Shown: positions 28,524-38,206, counted from the first letter of the stretch. The stretch: 64,000 bases of DNA from Agrobacterium vaccinii (GCF_021310995.1 NZ_CP054150.1:1550001-1614000), one strand, 5' to 3'. Numbers and translations are program-made. Notes: generated by a model from the sequence alone, not told the origin.

Positions 28524-30199
28524 CGATCCCTGAATCGGTTGGTGATCGGGTAGCGCCGGTCACGACCAAAATTCTTCTTGGTGATCTTCACGCCCGGTGC
28601 GGATTGGCGGCGTTTGTATTCGGCCAGATAGAGCAGATGCTCGATGCGATGAACGGTTGCGATGTCGTGGCCACGCGCGACGATATCTTCCACCGACATT
28701 TCCTGCTCCACCAGGCATTCCAGAATATCGTCCAACACCGGATAGGGCGGTAGCGAATCTTGATCGGTCTGGTTGGGACGTAGCTCAGCCGATGGCGCCT
28801 TGGAGATGATGTTGGCGGGAATGACCTCGCCGGAAGGGCCAAGCGCCGTTGGTGGCACGTGATTGTTCCTCCAGGCGGAGATGGCGTAGACCTGCATCTT
28901 GTAGAGGTCCTTGATGGGGTTAAAGCCGCCATTCATGTCGCCGTACAGCGTGGCGTAACCCACCGACATCTCGGACTTGTTGCCCGTCGTCACGACCATG
29001 GAGCCGAACTTGTTGGAGACAGCCATAAGAATGGTGCCGCGCGCGCGGCTCTGAAGGTTCTCTTCGGTAATACCCTCTTCTGTGCCTTCGAACAGTTCTG
29101 CCAGCGAAGACAGGAAGCCATCGACCGGATCGGCAATCGGCACGATATCATAGCGGCATCCAAGTGCCTTTGCGCAATCCGCCGCATCCTTGAACGAATC
29201 CTCTGATGTATAGCGATAGGGCAGCATGATGCAGCGCACCCTCTCCTCACCCAGCGCATCCACCGCGATCGCCGCACATATGGCCGAATCGATACCGCCG
29301 GAGAGGCCCAGCACGACGCTTTTGAAGCCGTTTTTGTTCACATAATCACGGAAGCCCAGCATGCAGGCGCGGTAATCAGCCTCCTCGCCTTCCGGTATCT
29401 GCGAGAACGGTCCTTCGCTGCAATGCCAGCCTTTTTCGGTCCGCTTCCAGTCCGTGACCGAAAGCGTCGATTCGAACTGGCTCATCTGGAAGGCTAGCGT
29501 CTTGTCCGCATTGAAGGCAAAGCTTGCGCCATCGAACACCAGTTCGTCCTGACCGCCGACCTGGTTGACGAAGACGAGCGGCAGGCCACTTTCGATGACT
29601 TGTCGCAAGGCCACCTGATGGCGCACGTCCACTTTGCCGCGATAATATGGCGAGCCGTTCGGCACTAGCAGAATTTCCGCACCGCTTTCGGCCAGCGTTT
29701 CGCAAACGCCGAGATCGTTCCAGATTTCCTCGCAGATCGGAATGCCGATGCGAACGCCCCGGAAATTGAAGGGACCGGAAATGGAGCCTTCGGAGAAAAC
29801 ACGTTTCTCGTCGAACTCGCCATAGTTGGGCAGATCGACCTTGTCGCGCAGTGCCAGTATTTTGCCGCCATCCAGCAGCGCCACGGAATTGTGCCGCCCC
29901 GTCTCACCTTGACGCGGGAAACCGATGATCACGCCCGGCCCGCCATCCGCCGTTTCTGCAGCCAGTTCTTCCACCGCCTTCAGGCAAGACTTCAGGAAGG
30001 ATGGCTTTAGGACCAAGTCTTCCGGTGGGTAGCCGGAGATGAAAAGCTCCGACAAGAGCAGCAGATCCGCACCTTGCGATGCGGCGTCCGCACGGGCTTC
30101 GCGGGCCTTGGCAAGGTTGCCAGAGACATCGCCGACTGTGGGATTGAACTGCCCGACGGCAATTCGCAAAACATTGGGATTGGTGTGTATTTGGCTCAT
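28520..30199 (-). CDS. nadE: Glutamine-dependent NAD+ synthetase
   Basis: It amidates deamido-NAD to NAD, the last biosynthetic step. The 559 aa combine an N-terminal nitrilase-type glutaminase and a C-terminal synthetase. The glutaminase triad appears as Glu in LLLLSELFISGYPPEDL, Lys in ALRDKVDLPNYGEF and Cys in GIPICEEIW. The synthetase P-loop is GLSGGIDSAICA. NADK and SthA elsewhere in the window act on the same cofactor pool, but they are not in this operon. It is leftward, and a Pho-box array lies about 155 bp upstream in the divergent region. Confidence 0.96.
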   Translation of the reverse strand: MSQIHTNPNVLRIAVGQFNPTVGDVSGNLAKAREARADAASQGADLLLLSELFISGYPPEDLVLKPSFLKSCLKAVEELAAETADGGPGVIIGFPRQGETGRHNSVALLDGGKILALRDKVDLPNYGEFDEKRVFSEGSISGPFNFRGVRIGIPICEEIWNDLGVCETLAESGAEILLVPNGSPYYRGKVDVRHQVALRQVIESGLPLVFVNQVGGQDELVFDGASFAFNADKTLAFQMSQFESTLSVTDWKRTEKGWHCSEGPFSQIPEGEEADYRACMLGFRDYVNKNGFKSVVLGLSGGIDSAICAAIAVDALGEERVRCIMLPYRYTSEDSFKDAADCAKALGCRYDIVPIADPVDGFLSSLAELFEGTEEGITEENLQSRARGTILMAVSNKFGSMVVTTGNKSEMSVGYATLYGDMNGGFNPIKDLYKMQVYAISAWRNNHVPPTALGPSGEVIPANIISKAPSAELRPNQTDQDSLPPYPVLDDILECLVEQEMSVEDIVARGHDIATVHRIEHLLYLAEYKRRQSAPGVKITKKNFGRDRRYPITNRFRDR

Positions 30200-30353
30200 A
30201 ACACTTGTCTACCGTGGTCATGCCCGCTGTGCAACGCAGGCAATTAAAGTCACCGAAAAAACGACCATAGCATCATCATGATGCATTTCACGCAAAGGTT
30301 ATGCTGGACGATTGTGGATTTTGCAGAGTTCATGTCGCATTCAGTCCGCTTAT

Positions 30354-30382
30354 GTGACAGTTACATGACACCTTCATGACGC
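30354..30382. promoter_or_regulatory. Triple Pho-box array (PhoB site)
   Basis: Three 7-mers at 11-bp spacing read GTGACAG-TTAC-ATGACAC-CTTC-ATGACGC on the + strand. The first two units match the reverse complement of the PhoB consensus (CTGTCAT-N4-CTGTCAY) at about 16 of 18 positions. The array lies 41 bp before the preferred start of the LTA-synthase-like gene and 155 bp before nadE. The reverse orientation points toward nadE, but the distance suits the rightward gene. The match was scored by eye. Confidence 0.65.
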
Positions 30383-30423
30383 CCGATTCACCGTGTGCGT
30401 CACAGACTACCGGAGTTAGAATA

Positions 30424-32358
30424 TTGAGGAATTTGGCGCCCAAAACAACGGTCGCCGAAAGGATGAAACTCGTCCTTTCGCACCCGTTGGCACGCAACCC
30501 AACCAGCATCGCGGGCGACCTTCAGCCGCTGGTCAATCTGACGTTAGCCTCATTGTTGCTGATCGTCTGCGTAGAGTGGATCGCGCGCGGATCGCTACAC
30601 GATGTCGGCACGTTCCTCACCTCGCCCGTGCGGCCTGGCATCACCACCGTGGTCGCGATTCTCCTGTCGCTGTTGGCGTTGGATGCCGTTTTCGGCAGGC
30701 AATATCAGTCGCTGCTCATCGCTGGCCCGGTGCTGCTCGTTACGGCCTTCGTCTCGCATCAGAAACAGCTTTTTCTTTCCGACCCACTCTATCCATCCGA
30801 CCTGCTGTTCGGGCGTCAAATCTTGCAGTTGATGCCTGCCATGCTGAAGGCCCAGCCGCTGACGGCAGTAGCGCTCGCGGTCGGCTTGATCGTGGCAGGT
30901 GCAGGTGCCATCCATCTATGGCGGTTCGTGCGCCAACACACACCGGCGCTTTCGGCGAGAGCACGACTGGTTCGCTTGGCGCTCGCAGTCCCGCTGCTGA
31001 CCGGCCTTGCGTCGCTGATGGAATATTCTGACAACTCCTGGGTCCGCGACCGTTTGAACATTATTCCCATGATGTGGGACCAGAAGGAAAATTATCGGCA
31101 CAACGGCTTTCTGATGGCCTTCGCGTTCAACATTCCCATGGCCAATGTTTCAGCCCCGGCAGGCTATGGCGAAAACACAATTGCAGACATCGCCTCAGAT
31201 GGTTCGGCTTTTGCCGTCAACCACAGTCAGTGGCCGGATGTCATCATGATCATGAGCGAGTCGCTCTGGGACCCGACGCGGCTCCCCAACGTCTCGCTGT
31301 CCCGCGATCCGATGCCAAACATTCGCAGCCGGCAATCAGGCCACATCTTCTCTCCCGAATTTGGCGGCATGACTGCCAATGTCGAGTTCGAAGCACTGAC
31401 CGGCTTTTCAAACGCGTTCCTGCCCTATGGCAGCATTCCCTATCAGCAATATGTGCGCCAGCCCGTTCCCTCGCTGGCAACGTTCTTCCGTGCCGAAGGC
31501 TATTCCGCCATGGCCATGCATCCGTTTCAGGACTGGTTCTGGAACCGCCGCGAGGTCTACAAGTCCTTTGGTTTTGAGGAATTCCGCTCAGAAGAAACAC
31601 TTCCGGCGATGGAAAAGCGTGGCATGTTTGCCTCCGACGAGGCGCTGACATCCGAAATCATGCAGACGGTGGATGCAGCGGAAAAGCCGCTGTTCCTCTT
31701 CACCGTCACCTTGCAGGGCCATGGCCCCTACGAGCCCAACCGATACGGGCAAAACACCGTGTCCGTGGGTGGACCGCTCTCGGATGGTGCCGCAGAAGCG
31801 CTGTCGACTTACGCGCAGGGCGTTTCAGAAGCTGACGACAATTTTGCGCGGCTGATTGATTGGGCCAAGAACCGTGAGCGCGAGACCGTCATCGTTCTCT
31901 TCGGAGACCATCTGCCGCCGCTGGGGCAGGTCTATGTCGAAAGCGGCCACATGCCAGGCATGGTCGCGACACGCCGGGCGCCGCTCGACACCATGAGAAA
32001 AGAACATGAAACACCGCTTGTGGTCTGGTCCTCCAAAACCGGATTGCATAACAGGATCGGCACGATCAGCCCTGCGTTGCTGCCCTACCACGTCCTGAAA
32101 ACTGCGGGTTTCGCCGACCCATTCTACACCGGCGTTCTTGGCAAGGTGCAGGCATCCTACTCTGTCATAGACCGGCATATGCTGGTGGAAAAAGACGGCT
32201 CTGCCGTGCCGGACTGGTCAACGGGCACAGGCGCGGTCCCTTCCGCCATCAACGAATATCGGCAGCTGCAATTCGATATGATGTTCGGAAAACAATTTAG
32301 CAAGGATCGGTTCTTCCCCGGTTTTGCGTGGATCAATCCGGCTCAGCCATCCAGCTGA
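30424..32358 (+). CDS. LTA-synthase-family phosphoglycerol transferase (sulfatase superfamily)
   Basis: This membrane-anchored enzyme is of the LtaS/MdoB type. About five transmembrane segments occupy residues 35-200. An extracytoplasmic sulfatase-like domain follows. The metal/catalytic motifs are MIMSESLWDP (Glu), GGMTANVEFEALTG (nucleophile Thr about 317) and LFGDHLPPLGQ (Asp-His). In rhizobia such enzymes may place phosphoglycerol on periplasmic glucans or other acceptors; the substrate is not shown here. The TTG at 30424 is preferred: a GGAG site lies 8 bp upstream, whereas the ATG at 30376 would overlap the Pho box. The product is about 644 aa. Confidence 0.82.
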   Translation: MRNLAPKTTVAERMKLVLSHPLARNPTSIAGDLQPLVNLTLASLLLIVCVEWIARGSLHDVGTFLTSPVRPGITTVVAILLSLLALDAVFGRQYQSLLIAGPVLLVTAFVSHQKQLFLSDPLYPSDLLFGRQILQLMPAMLKAQPLTAVALAVGLIVAGAGAIHLWRFVRQHTPALSARARLVRLALAVPLLTGLASLMEYSDNSWVRDRLNIIPMMWDQKENYRHNGFLMAFAFNIPMANVSAPAGYGENTIADIASDGSAFAVNHSQWPDVIMIMSESLWDPTRLPNVSLSRDPMPNIRSRQSGHIFSPEFGGMTANVEFEALTGFSNAFLPYGSIPYQQYVRQPVPSLATFFRAEGYSAMAMHPFQDWFWNRREVYKSFGFEEFRSEETLPAMEKRGMFASDEALTSEIMQTVDAAEKPLFLFTVTLQGHGPYEPNRYGQNTVSVGGPLSDGAAEALSTYAQGVSEADDNFARLIDWAKNRERETVIVLFGDHLPPLGQVYVESGHMPGMVATRRAPLDTMRKEHETPLVVWSSKTGLHNRIGTISPALLPYHVLKTAGFADPFYTGVLGKVQASYSVIDRHMLVEKDGSAVPDWSTGTGAVPSAINEYRQLQFDMMFGKQFSKDRFFPGFAWINPAQPSS

Positions 32359-32471
32359 CGGCGGTGATGCCGATACCGAATTCATTTGAATTCGGTATTG
32401 GCCCCGGTTACTCGTCAAGACTATCGGACCGTCGTCCCGGGCGGTTTTGAGCATTGGCTGGAGATCGAAGA

Positions 32472-33011
32472 ATGCCTGCTATCCCCGATTATATCGCCTC
32501 TCATTTCAAACGATCGTCCAAAGAGATCGGAGATGTGGAACGGCACATTCTCGACATCGCCCATCAGCGGCAACTCATTTCGACAGATACCAACGCGGCA
32601 TTTTCGAAGAACTCCACCTTCGGGGAGCGGCTCGCAGATGGCATAGCCCGCGTTGGCGGCTCGTGGGCCTTCATCATCAGCTTCATGGTTTTTCTGGTTG
32701 TATGGGCCGTCATCAATACCGTGGTGCTAACGACGCAAGCGTTCGACCCCTACCCCTTCGTCTTCCTCAACCTCATTCTTTCCATGCTGGCGGCCATTCA
32801 GGCACCCATCATCATGATGTCGCAGAACCGTCAGGGAACGCGTGACCGTTTCGAGGCCGCGAAGGATTACGAGGTCAATCTCAAGTCCGAACTCGAGGTC
32901 CTGTCCCTGCACGAAAAGATCGATGTGAAGGTGCTGGCAGAACTGGTGGCGCTGCGGGAAGAAATTGCCAAGCTTCATACACACCGGGAAAACAGCACCG
33001 ATTTGCCGTGA
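32472..33011 (+). CDS. DUF1003 membrane protein
   Basis: The 179-aa protein has the DUF1003 signature. A soluble N-terminus is followed by TFGERLADGIARVGGSWAFI, two closely spaced transmembrane segments (about residues 63-83 and 92-112, with NLILSMLAAIQAPIIMMSQN), and a charged coiled-coil tail starting near RDRFEAAKDYEVNLKSE. The function is unknown; a role in Mg2+ or cation homeostasis has been suggested for relatives. The ATG at 32472 has a GGAG site; an earlier in-frame start lacks one. It stands 113 bp after the LTA-synthase-like gene. Confidence 0.87.
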   Translation: MPAIPDYIASHFKRSSKEIGDVERHILDIAHQRQLISTDTNAAFSKNSTFGERLADGIARVGGSWAFIISFMVFLVVWAVINTVVLTTQAFDPYPFVFLNLILSMLAAIQAPIIMMSQNRQGTRDRFEAAKDYEVNLKSELEVLSLHEKIDVKVLAELVALREEIAKLHTHRENSTDLP

Positions 33012-33256
33012 CTTGCACCCGCGCAACACGTCTATTGTCATTCGATATTCATTTTGCGCCTTTTTCTGCATTGGTTACGAATCCGTCAGATTCTTCCGCT
33101 ACAGATTGACGCGGGCATTTGTTGCATTGCACTCTGGGTGCAGCGACACGGGAATCACTTTCCGTATCAGAAGGCATCACGCTTTTCCGAGCAGCGACGC
33201 CCACGCGCTGGAGACACGATCTCCGGCTATCGAAATTCTGTTCCGAGGCATTTTTC

Positions 33257-34666
33257 ATGAACGAGTACGATCTTGTTGTTGTCGGTAGCGGTCCCGCTGG
33301 TAGACGTGCTGCCATTCAGGCGGCAAAGCTGGATAAAAAAGTCCTCGTCATCGAAAAAGGCAGCCGCGTTGGCGGCGTTTCCGTGCACACCGGGACAATT
33401 CCCTCCAAAACAATGCGCGAAACCGCGCTCAATCTCTCCGGCTGGCGCGAGCGTGGGTTCTACGGACGCTCCTACCGTGTGAAGCAGGAAATCAGCGCGG
33501 AAGACCTGCGTCGTCGCCTGCTCATCACGCTGGACCACGAAGTCGAAGTGCTGGAACACCAGTTCGCGCGTAACCGCGTCACCCATATTCGCGGCAAGGC
33601 AGCCTTCGTGACGAACGACACAATGGAGATCAGCAAGGACGATGGCGAGGTCGTTCTCGTCAAGGGCAAGAGCATTCTGCTTGCTGTCGGCACCCGCCCC
33701 TTCCGCCCGGATTACATGCCGTTCAATGGCAAGACGGTTATCGATAGCGACGAGTTGTTGGAGCTGGAAAAGCTGCCCCGTTCGATGGTCGTCATCGGTG
33801 CGGGTGTTATCGGCATCGAATATGCCACGATTTTCAGCGCGCTCGACACGGCGGTGACCATCATCGATCCAAAGCCGACGATGCTTGATTTCATCGACAA
33901 GGAAATCGTCGAGGACTTCACCTACCAACTCCGCGACCGCAACATGAAACTGCTGCTGGGCCAGAAGGCTGAGAAGGTCGAGCATACGCCGGAAGGCAAG
34001 GTCATGCTGACGTTGGATAGCGGGCGTACGCTGACGACGGAAATGGTTCTGTTCGCTGCTGGCCGCATGGGCGCTACAGATACGCTCAACCTGGCCGCCG
34101 CTGGTCTGTCCGCCGATAACCGAGGCCGCCTGTCCGTCAATCCTGAAACCTTTGAAACCTCGGCCAAGGGAATTTTCGCCGCCGGTGACGTCATCGGCTT
34201 TCCAAGCCTTGCTTCGACGTCCATGGAACAGGGGCGCATTGCCGCGCGCGTTGCGGTCGGTGCCATCGGCATGGAGCCACAGAAGTATTTCCCTTACGGC
34301 ATCTATGCCGTGCCGGAAATCTCAACCTGCGGCCTGACCGAAGAGGAAATGAAGGAACGTGGGATCGCCTATGAATGCGGCATTGCCCGCTTCCGCGAGA
34401 CGTCACGCGGTCACATCATGGGTCTGGACACCGGTCTGCTGAAACTGATCTTCTCGCTGAAGACCCGCCGCCTTCTCGGTGTTCACATCGTCGGCGAAGG
34501 CGCAACAGAGCTCGTGCACATCGGCCAGGCGGTTCTCAACCTCAAGGGAACTGTCGAGTATTTCGTCGAGAACACCTTCAATTACCCGACGCTTGCAGAG
34601 GCCTATAAGATCGCCGGTCTCGATGCGTGGAACCGCATGGGCGACATCAAGAACAATAACGCCTGA
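33257..34666 (+). CDS. sthA: Soluble pyridine nucleotide transhydrogenase (Si-specific)
   Basis: This cytosolic flavoprotein exchanges hydride between NAD(H) and NADP(H). The 469 aa match the family. The FAD motif is VVVGSGPAGRRAAIQAAK. The position of the redox disulphide in related enzymes is GTIPSKTMRE, with no Cys pair, which separates SthA from dihydrolipoamide dehydrogenases. The NAD site contains VIGAGVIGIEYA, and a GDVIGFPSLASTSMEQGR motif carries the FAD Asp. The C-terminal dimer domain ends near NYPTLAEAYKIAGLDAWNR. The ATG at 33257 gives a standard N-terminus. Confidence 0.95.
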   Translation: MNEYDLVVVGSGPAGRRAAIQAAKLDKKVLVIEKGSRVGGVSVHTGTIPSKTMRETALNLSGWRERGFYGRSYRVKQEISAEDLRRRLLITLDHEVEVLEHQFARNRVTHIRGKAAFVTNDTMEISKDDGEVVLVKGKSILLAVGTRPFRPDYMPFNGKTVIDSDELLELEKLPRSMVVIGAGVIGIEYATIFSALDTAVTIIDPKPTMLDFIDKEIVEDFTYQLRDRNMKLLLGQKAEKVEHTPEGKVMLTLDSGRTLTTEMVLFAAGRMGATDTLNLAAAGLSADNRGRLSVNPETFETSAKGIFAAGDVIGFPSLASTSMEQGRIAARVAVGAIGMEPQKYFPYGIYAVPEISTCGLTEEEMKERGIAYECGIARFRETSRGHIMGLDTGLLKLIFSLKTRRLLGVHIVGEGATELVHIGQAVLNLKGTVEYFVENTFNYPTLAEAYKIAGLDAWNRMGDIKNNNA

Positions 34667-34679
34667 GGCACGGACGCCC

Positions 34680-35333
34680 CTACCAGCGAATCTGGTAGCG
34701 GGCGTTGACTGAGGGGCGAAAACGGTCTTCGTATCCCTGATTGAGCTTGCCCGTCACGGTGAGATTTTCACCAAATTTCTGCTCAAGCGCGACGCTGGAC
34801 GTGAATTCATCGAAAGTCTCGCGGCTGGCCCCTGTCAGCACAAAAGCGGTTCCGGTCTCCGAACGGGTCAGGCGTATGGATTGCGACACATCGAGCCCGC
34901 TCCACTGCTGCGCCGTGCCATCATATCGCACCGTCATGTTACGATTGGCCTCTACATCAAGCTCGGGGGTTGCGATGCGCTTTTGCGTCGTCGTCATGGT
35001 CCAGGCACTGGAGCCGGTCAGGGCGTTCATGAGAACCGCGATGTCACCCGCAACCTTCGCGCCGGGAACATTGGACGACAGCAGCGTGACGTTGCCCCAA
35101 AACTTGACCGGCGTATCCACCAGCGCCCCGCCTTCGGACGCGTTCATGCCCATTTCGAGCCCAGCACGCACTGGCGTCTGGATGGGGAGCTTGGCGCCAA
35201 CCCGTGCGGAATAGGATTGATCGGAATTCTTGGCCGGAGACCAGATCAGTCCCCGCTCCTGCGCATGGACAGTTCCAGCCGAAAGGATGACGGCAAGCGC
35301 GGCAATCAAGAGGCCGCTGGTTTTCTGAAACAT
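34680..35333 (-). CDS. Exported protein of unknown function, possible beta-rich outer-membrane type
   Basis: The 217-aa protein begins with a signal peptide (MFQKTSGLLIAALAVILSAG, then TVHAQ). The mature part alternates polar and hydrophobic residues, with strands such as SYSARVGAKLPIQTP, ENLTVTGKLNQGYED and a final VNARYQIRW. An aromatic C-terminal residue after alternating strands suggests an outer-membrane beta protein, but I cannot name the family. It converges with sthA (13 bp apart). It starts 12 bp beyond a possible small upstream ORF. Confidence 0.75.
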   Translation of the reverse strand: MFQKTSGLLIAALAVILSAGTVHAQERGLIWSPAKNSDQSYSARVGAKLPIQTPVRAGLEMGMNASEGGALVDTPVKFWGNVTLLSSNVPGAKVAGDIAVLMNALTGSSAWTMTTTQKRIATPELDVEANRNMTVRYDGTAQQWSGLDVSQSIRLTRSETGTAFVLTGASRETFDEFTSSVALEQKFGENLTVTGKLNQGYEDRFRPSVNARYQIRW

Positions 35334-35345
35334 GACTTCTGTTCC

Positions 35346-35564
35346 TCAAGCTTTGGGAGGCACATCATTGCTGGGAGGGGCAATGACGCGCCTTGTTCGG
35401 CTTTGGACGATGGAATACCACACGTCCCGAGTTGGCAGACCGCGCCAGCAATGACGGGCGCGTGGTTGATCATCCGGCATGACGAAGCGGTCGATGATGC
35501 CGAATGGAGAGCTGAAACTGAGGGCTAAAAGCCGGGCCGCGCGCGAAGCACGACGGATTTGCAC
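35346..35564 (-). CDS. Possible small protein upstream of the exported protein
   Basis: A 72-codon leftward frame begins at GTG 35564; an internal ATG at 35480 would give 44 codons (MPDDQPRARHCWRGLPTRDVW start). Codon choice is rather rhizobial in the middle (runs of C- and G-ending codons), but there is no strong ribosome site and no family I recognise. It ends 12 bp before the exported-protein start. The remainder of the gap to trigger factor (35565-35838) shows only the tig terminator. Confidence 0.3.
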   Translation of the reverse strand: MQIRRASRAARLLALSFSSPFGIIDRFVMPDDQPRARHCWRGLPTRDVWYSIVQSRTRRVIAPPSNDVPPKA

Positions 35565-35788
35565 GGCGCTCTTGGCGACCGCAAATCAATGACCCGAGTC
35601 TGCCAGATGAACGGCAGATGAACAAGAGCAGATGCAGCAAAAATTCATTGTGCGCTGCATTGTGATCGAAACGGCACGGCTAAAAGCGCTAGCTAACCCA
35701 GACCTCACCTATTTTCTCGCGACCGAATTCAACGTCTCTTTTGTATGATGCGCATGCAGCCGGAAATCGTTTATCAGCACGCAATGCA

Positions 35789-35816
35789 AAAGGCCGCAGC
35801 TCACGCCACGGCCTTT
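35789..35816 (-). terminator. Probable terminator of tig
   Basis: AAAGGCCG and CGGCCTTT form a perfect 8-bp stem with a 12-nt loop 23 bp beyond the tig stop. Read leftward it ends in TTTTGC, a weak T tract. Confidence 0.55.
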
Positions 35817-35838
35817 CAAAATATTTTGAGAAAGAAGC

Positions 35839-37317
35839 TTACTCGGCGTCGCCTTCAGCAGCCTTCTTCTTGGCGGGAGCCTTCTTCTTCGGAGCGGCTT
35901 CTTCGCCTTCCGCAGCGTCGGCCTTGGCAGCAGCCTTCTTCTTGGCAGGCTTCTTCTCAGCCTTTTCGCCTTCTTCGGCGTCTTCAGCCAGCAGCTCTTC
36001 CTTCGTTACGGTCTTGTCCGTGACGGAGACTTCTTCGAGCAGCTTGTCGATGACCTTTTCTTCGAAGATCGGTGCGCGAAGCGAAGCGGAAGCGCCTGGT
36101 GTGTTGCGGAAGAAATCGAGGATTTCTTTCTGCTGGCCAGGGAACTGCTGCAACTGCTGGAACAGCGCGCGCTGCATTTCTTCTTCCGTTACTTCAACGC
36201 CTGCCTTCTCACCGATTTCGGAGAGAACGAGGCCGAGACGAACGCGACGTTCTGCAAGCTTGCGGTATTCTTCGCGTGCTTCTTCTTCCGTCGTGTCTTC
36301 GTCGGCAAATGTCTTGCCGGACTGTGCGAGATCGGTGTTGATCTGGCGCCAGATGTTGTCGAACTCGGCGTCAACCAGGCCAGCCGGTGTCTCAAACTTG
36401 TAGACTTCGTCGAGCTGGTCGAGAATCTGACGCTTTACCTTCTGACGGGTAACGTTGCTGTACTGGCTTTCGATCTGGCCGCGTACGATTTCCTTCAGCT
36501 TTTCAGCCGATTCCAGACCGAGCTTGGTCGCCAGTTCGTCGTTGATTTCAACGGCTGCTGCAGATGCAACTTCCTTGACGGTGATGTCGAACACGGCTTC
36601 CTTGCCAGCAAGTTCTGCAGCAGGATATTCAGTCGGGAAGGTAACAGTGATAGCCTTCTCATCGCCAGCCTTGACGCCGACCAGCTGGTCTTCAAAGCCA
36701 GGAATGAAGCGACCGGAACCGATTACGAGCTCTGCATCTTCGGCAGCGCCGCCATCGAAGGCCACGCCATCGACCTTGCCGAGGTAATTCATGGTGACGC
36801 GGTCGCCTTCAGCGGCAACGCCGTCCTTGGCTTCATACGTGCGAGCGCTTTCAGCGATCTTGAGTATCTGCTCGTTGATTTCGTCTTCGGTGACTTCAAC
36901 GACTTCGCGCGTAACCTTGATGCCTTCGTTCGACTTCAGTTCGATCGCAGGAATGACTTCGTATGCAAGATTGAATTCGAAATCGGCTTCAGCAGCCAGG
37001 ATCTTGTCGGCTTCGTCCTGATCTTCGGTCATGGAGATCGAAGGCTGCGTTGCAGACTTTTCGCCACGACCGGAAATGATCTCGGATGGCTTGTCGCGAA
37101 CGAGTTCATTGACGAGGTCAGCCATGATGGACTTGCCGTACATCTTCTTCAGGTGCGCGAGAGGCACTTTGCCTGGACGGAAGCCGTTGATGCGAACCTT
37201 GTCCTTGGCGTCGACCAGGCGCTCGTCAAGGCGAGACTTCATATCGGCGGCCGGAATTACGACCTTGATTTCGCGCTTCAGCCCTTCAGCGAGCGTTTCG
37301 ATAACCTGCATTTTCAT
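35839..37317 (-). CDS. tig: Trigger factor
   Basis: This ribosome-bound chaperone meets nascent chains at the tunnel exit. The 492 aa comprise the N-terminal ribosome-binding domain with [17 protein letters not shown] (the FRxGxxP loop), an FKBP-like PPIase domain (about 150-245, with [20 protein letters not shown]), and a long helical C domain. After about residue 445 there is a Lys/Ala-rich tail (several PAKKK and APAKKKAA blocks) that E. coli Tig lacks. It is leftward and alone; clpP and lon do not follow it as they do in E. coli. Confidence 0.96.
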   Translation of the reverse strand: MKMQVIETLAEGLKREIKVVIPAADMKSRLDERLVDAKDKVRINGFRPGKVPLAHLKKMYGKSIMADLVNELVRDKPSEIISGRGEKSATQPSISMTEDQDEADKILAAEADFEFNLAYEVIPAIELKSNEGIKVTREVVEVTEDEINEQILKIAESARTYEAKDGVAAEGDRVTMNYLGKVDGVAFDGGAAEDAELVIGSGRFIPGFEDQLVGVKAGDEKAITVTFPTEYPAAELAGKEAVFDITVKEVASAAAVEINDELATKLGLESAEKLKEIVRGQIESQYSNVTRQKVKRQILDQLDEVYKFETPAGLVDAEFDNIWRQINTDLAQSGKTFADEDTTEEEAREEYRKLAERRVRLGLVLSEIGEKAGVEVTEEEMQRALFQQLQQFPGQQKEILDFFRNTPGASASLRAPIFEEKVIDKLLEEVSVTDKTVTKEELLAEDAEEGEKAEKKPAKKKAAAKADAAEGEEAAPKKKAPAKKKAAEGDAE

Positions 37318-37501
37318 ACCTTCACATCATGGCGGCGGTGCTCAGACAGCCGTTGGTTTACTTTCGAGCACAGCGCCGGAATCTAAATTCACCGGCCGTT
37401 GCTATATAAAGTGCATGCACAAGCATTTTGCCGAGCAAAAACTGCGCTTGAGCCAAGGAAGCCGCGAAGAAAATCTCCACGCATCTTCCCGGCGATTCAT
37501 G

Positions 37502-37586
37502 TGGTGCGGGTAGAGGGACTCGAACCCCCACAACTCTCGTCGCCAGAACCTAAATCTGGTGCGTCTACCAATTCCGCCATACCCGC
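37502..37586 (-). tRNA. tRNA-Leu (anticodon UAG)
   Basis: An 85-nt leftward tRNA has acceptor arms GCGGGTA/TACCCGC, a D arm in GGCGGAATTGGTAGACG, anticodon stem CCAGA/TCTGG with loop TTTAGGT (anticodon TAG), a long variable arm typical of Leu, and the T loop GTTCGAGTC. The CCA end is encoded. It reads CUA and, by wobble, other CUN codons. Confidence 0.96.
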
Positions 37587-37695
37587 GCTCTTGAATCCTG
37601 CATAAACAACATCTGGCACACGAGGCCTTCCGGAGCGCGCGTCTCTATATCACCCGTTTTCTGGAGCGCAAAGGGAAAATGACGGTTTTACGTCG

Positions 37696-37847
37696 CTATT
37701 TGCCGGGTTTTGCCCGCCCCTCCCAAGATTTATCGGTCGGCTCGGGCTTATCAAGCGACCAGATGAGCCACGGAATAATGCGTACGACATATGAGTCGCG
37801 AGGATCACGAACAGCAATAGATATTGTGCAATGTTGGGCATCTCCAC
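37696..37847 (-). pseudogene. Possible frameshifted small membrane-protein gene
   Basis: Leftward, one frame starts MPNIAQYLLLFVILATHM, a plausible hydrophobic anchor. A second frame then reads VVRIIPWLIWSLDKPEPTDK and ends at a stop at 37698, and looks more coding than the rest of the first frame. The two would join with a one-step frame change near 37787. This may be a decayed gene, a programmed shift or an error. Outside it, 37587-38059 shows no other gene; a CCGA-TTATAT-TCGG palindrome at 37983-37996 may lie in the DUF1127 promoter. Confidence 0.25.
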
Positions 37848-38059
37848 TCAGTCGGAGCCACCTAGACGCTCACACTGCCCTCAAATTATGCATTTATTAA
37901 CGAAGCGTCGGCGTTTTCAGGCGCGGCAATGCGCTGAATGCATAGGTGGCATACTTCATTGTCTGTTTTTGTTTCTCCTAAACCGATTATATTCGGTCTC
38001 AGGAAATCAAAGCAGCGCTGACCCAAGCGGCGCTCAAAGACGAAACGAAGGACACGATC

Positions 38060-38206
38060 ATGAACATCACTCGCTCGCTGAACAACTGGCGCAAGTACCG
38101 TCAGACCGTAACTGAACTGGGCCGCATGAGCGACCGCGAACTCAGCGACCTCGGCATCGGCCGCAGCGATATCCGTCGCGTTGCACGCACAGCCGTCGGC
38201 ATCTAA
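38060..38206 (+). CDS. DUF1127 small arginine-rich protein
   Basis: A 48-aa protein, MNITRSLNNWRKYRQTVTEL at the start, ends in ELSDLGIGRSDIRRVART, the DUF1127 (YjiS-like) signature. Such miniproteins in Agrobacterium are linked to phosphate and carbon metabolism and may bind RNA or proteins. A GAAGGA site lies upstream. A second DUF1127 gene follows 347 bp downstream after a terminator, so the two are separately transcribed paralogues; they share the RxxxDIRxVA ending. Confidence 0.9.
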   Translation: MNITRSLNNWRKYRQTVTELGRMSDRELSDLGIGRSDIRRVARTAVGI

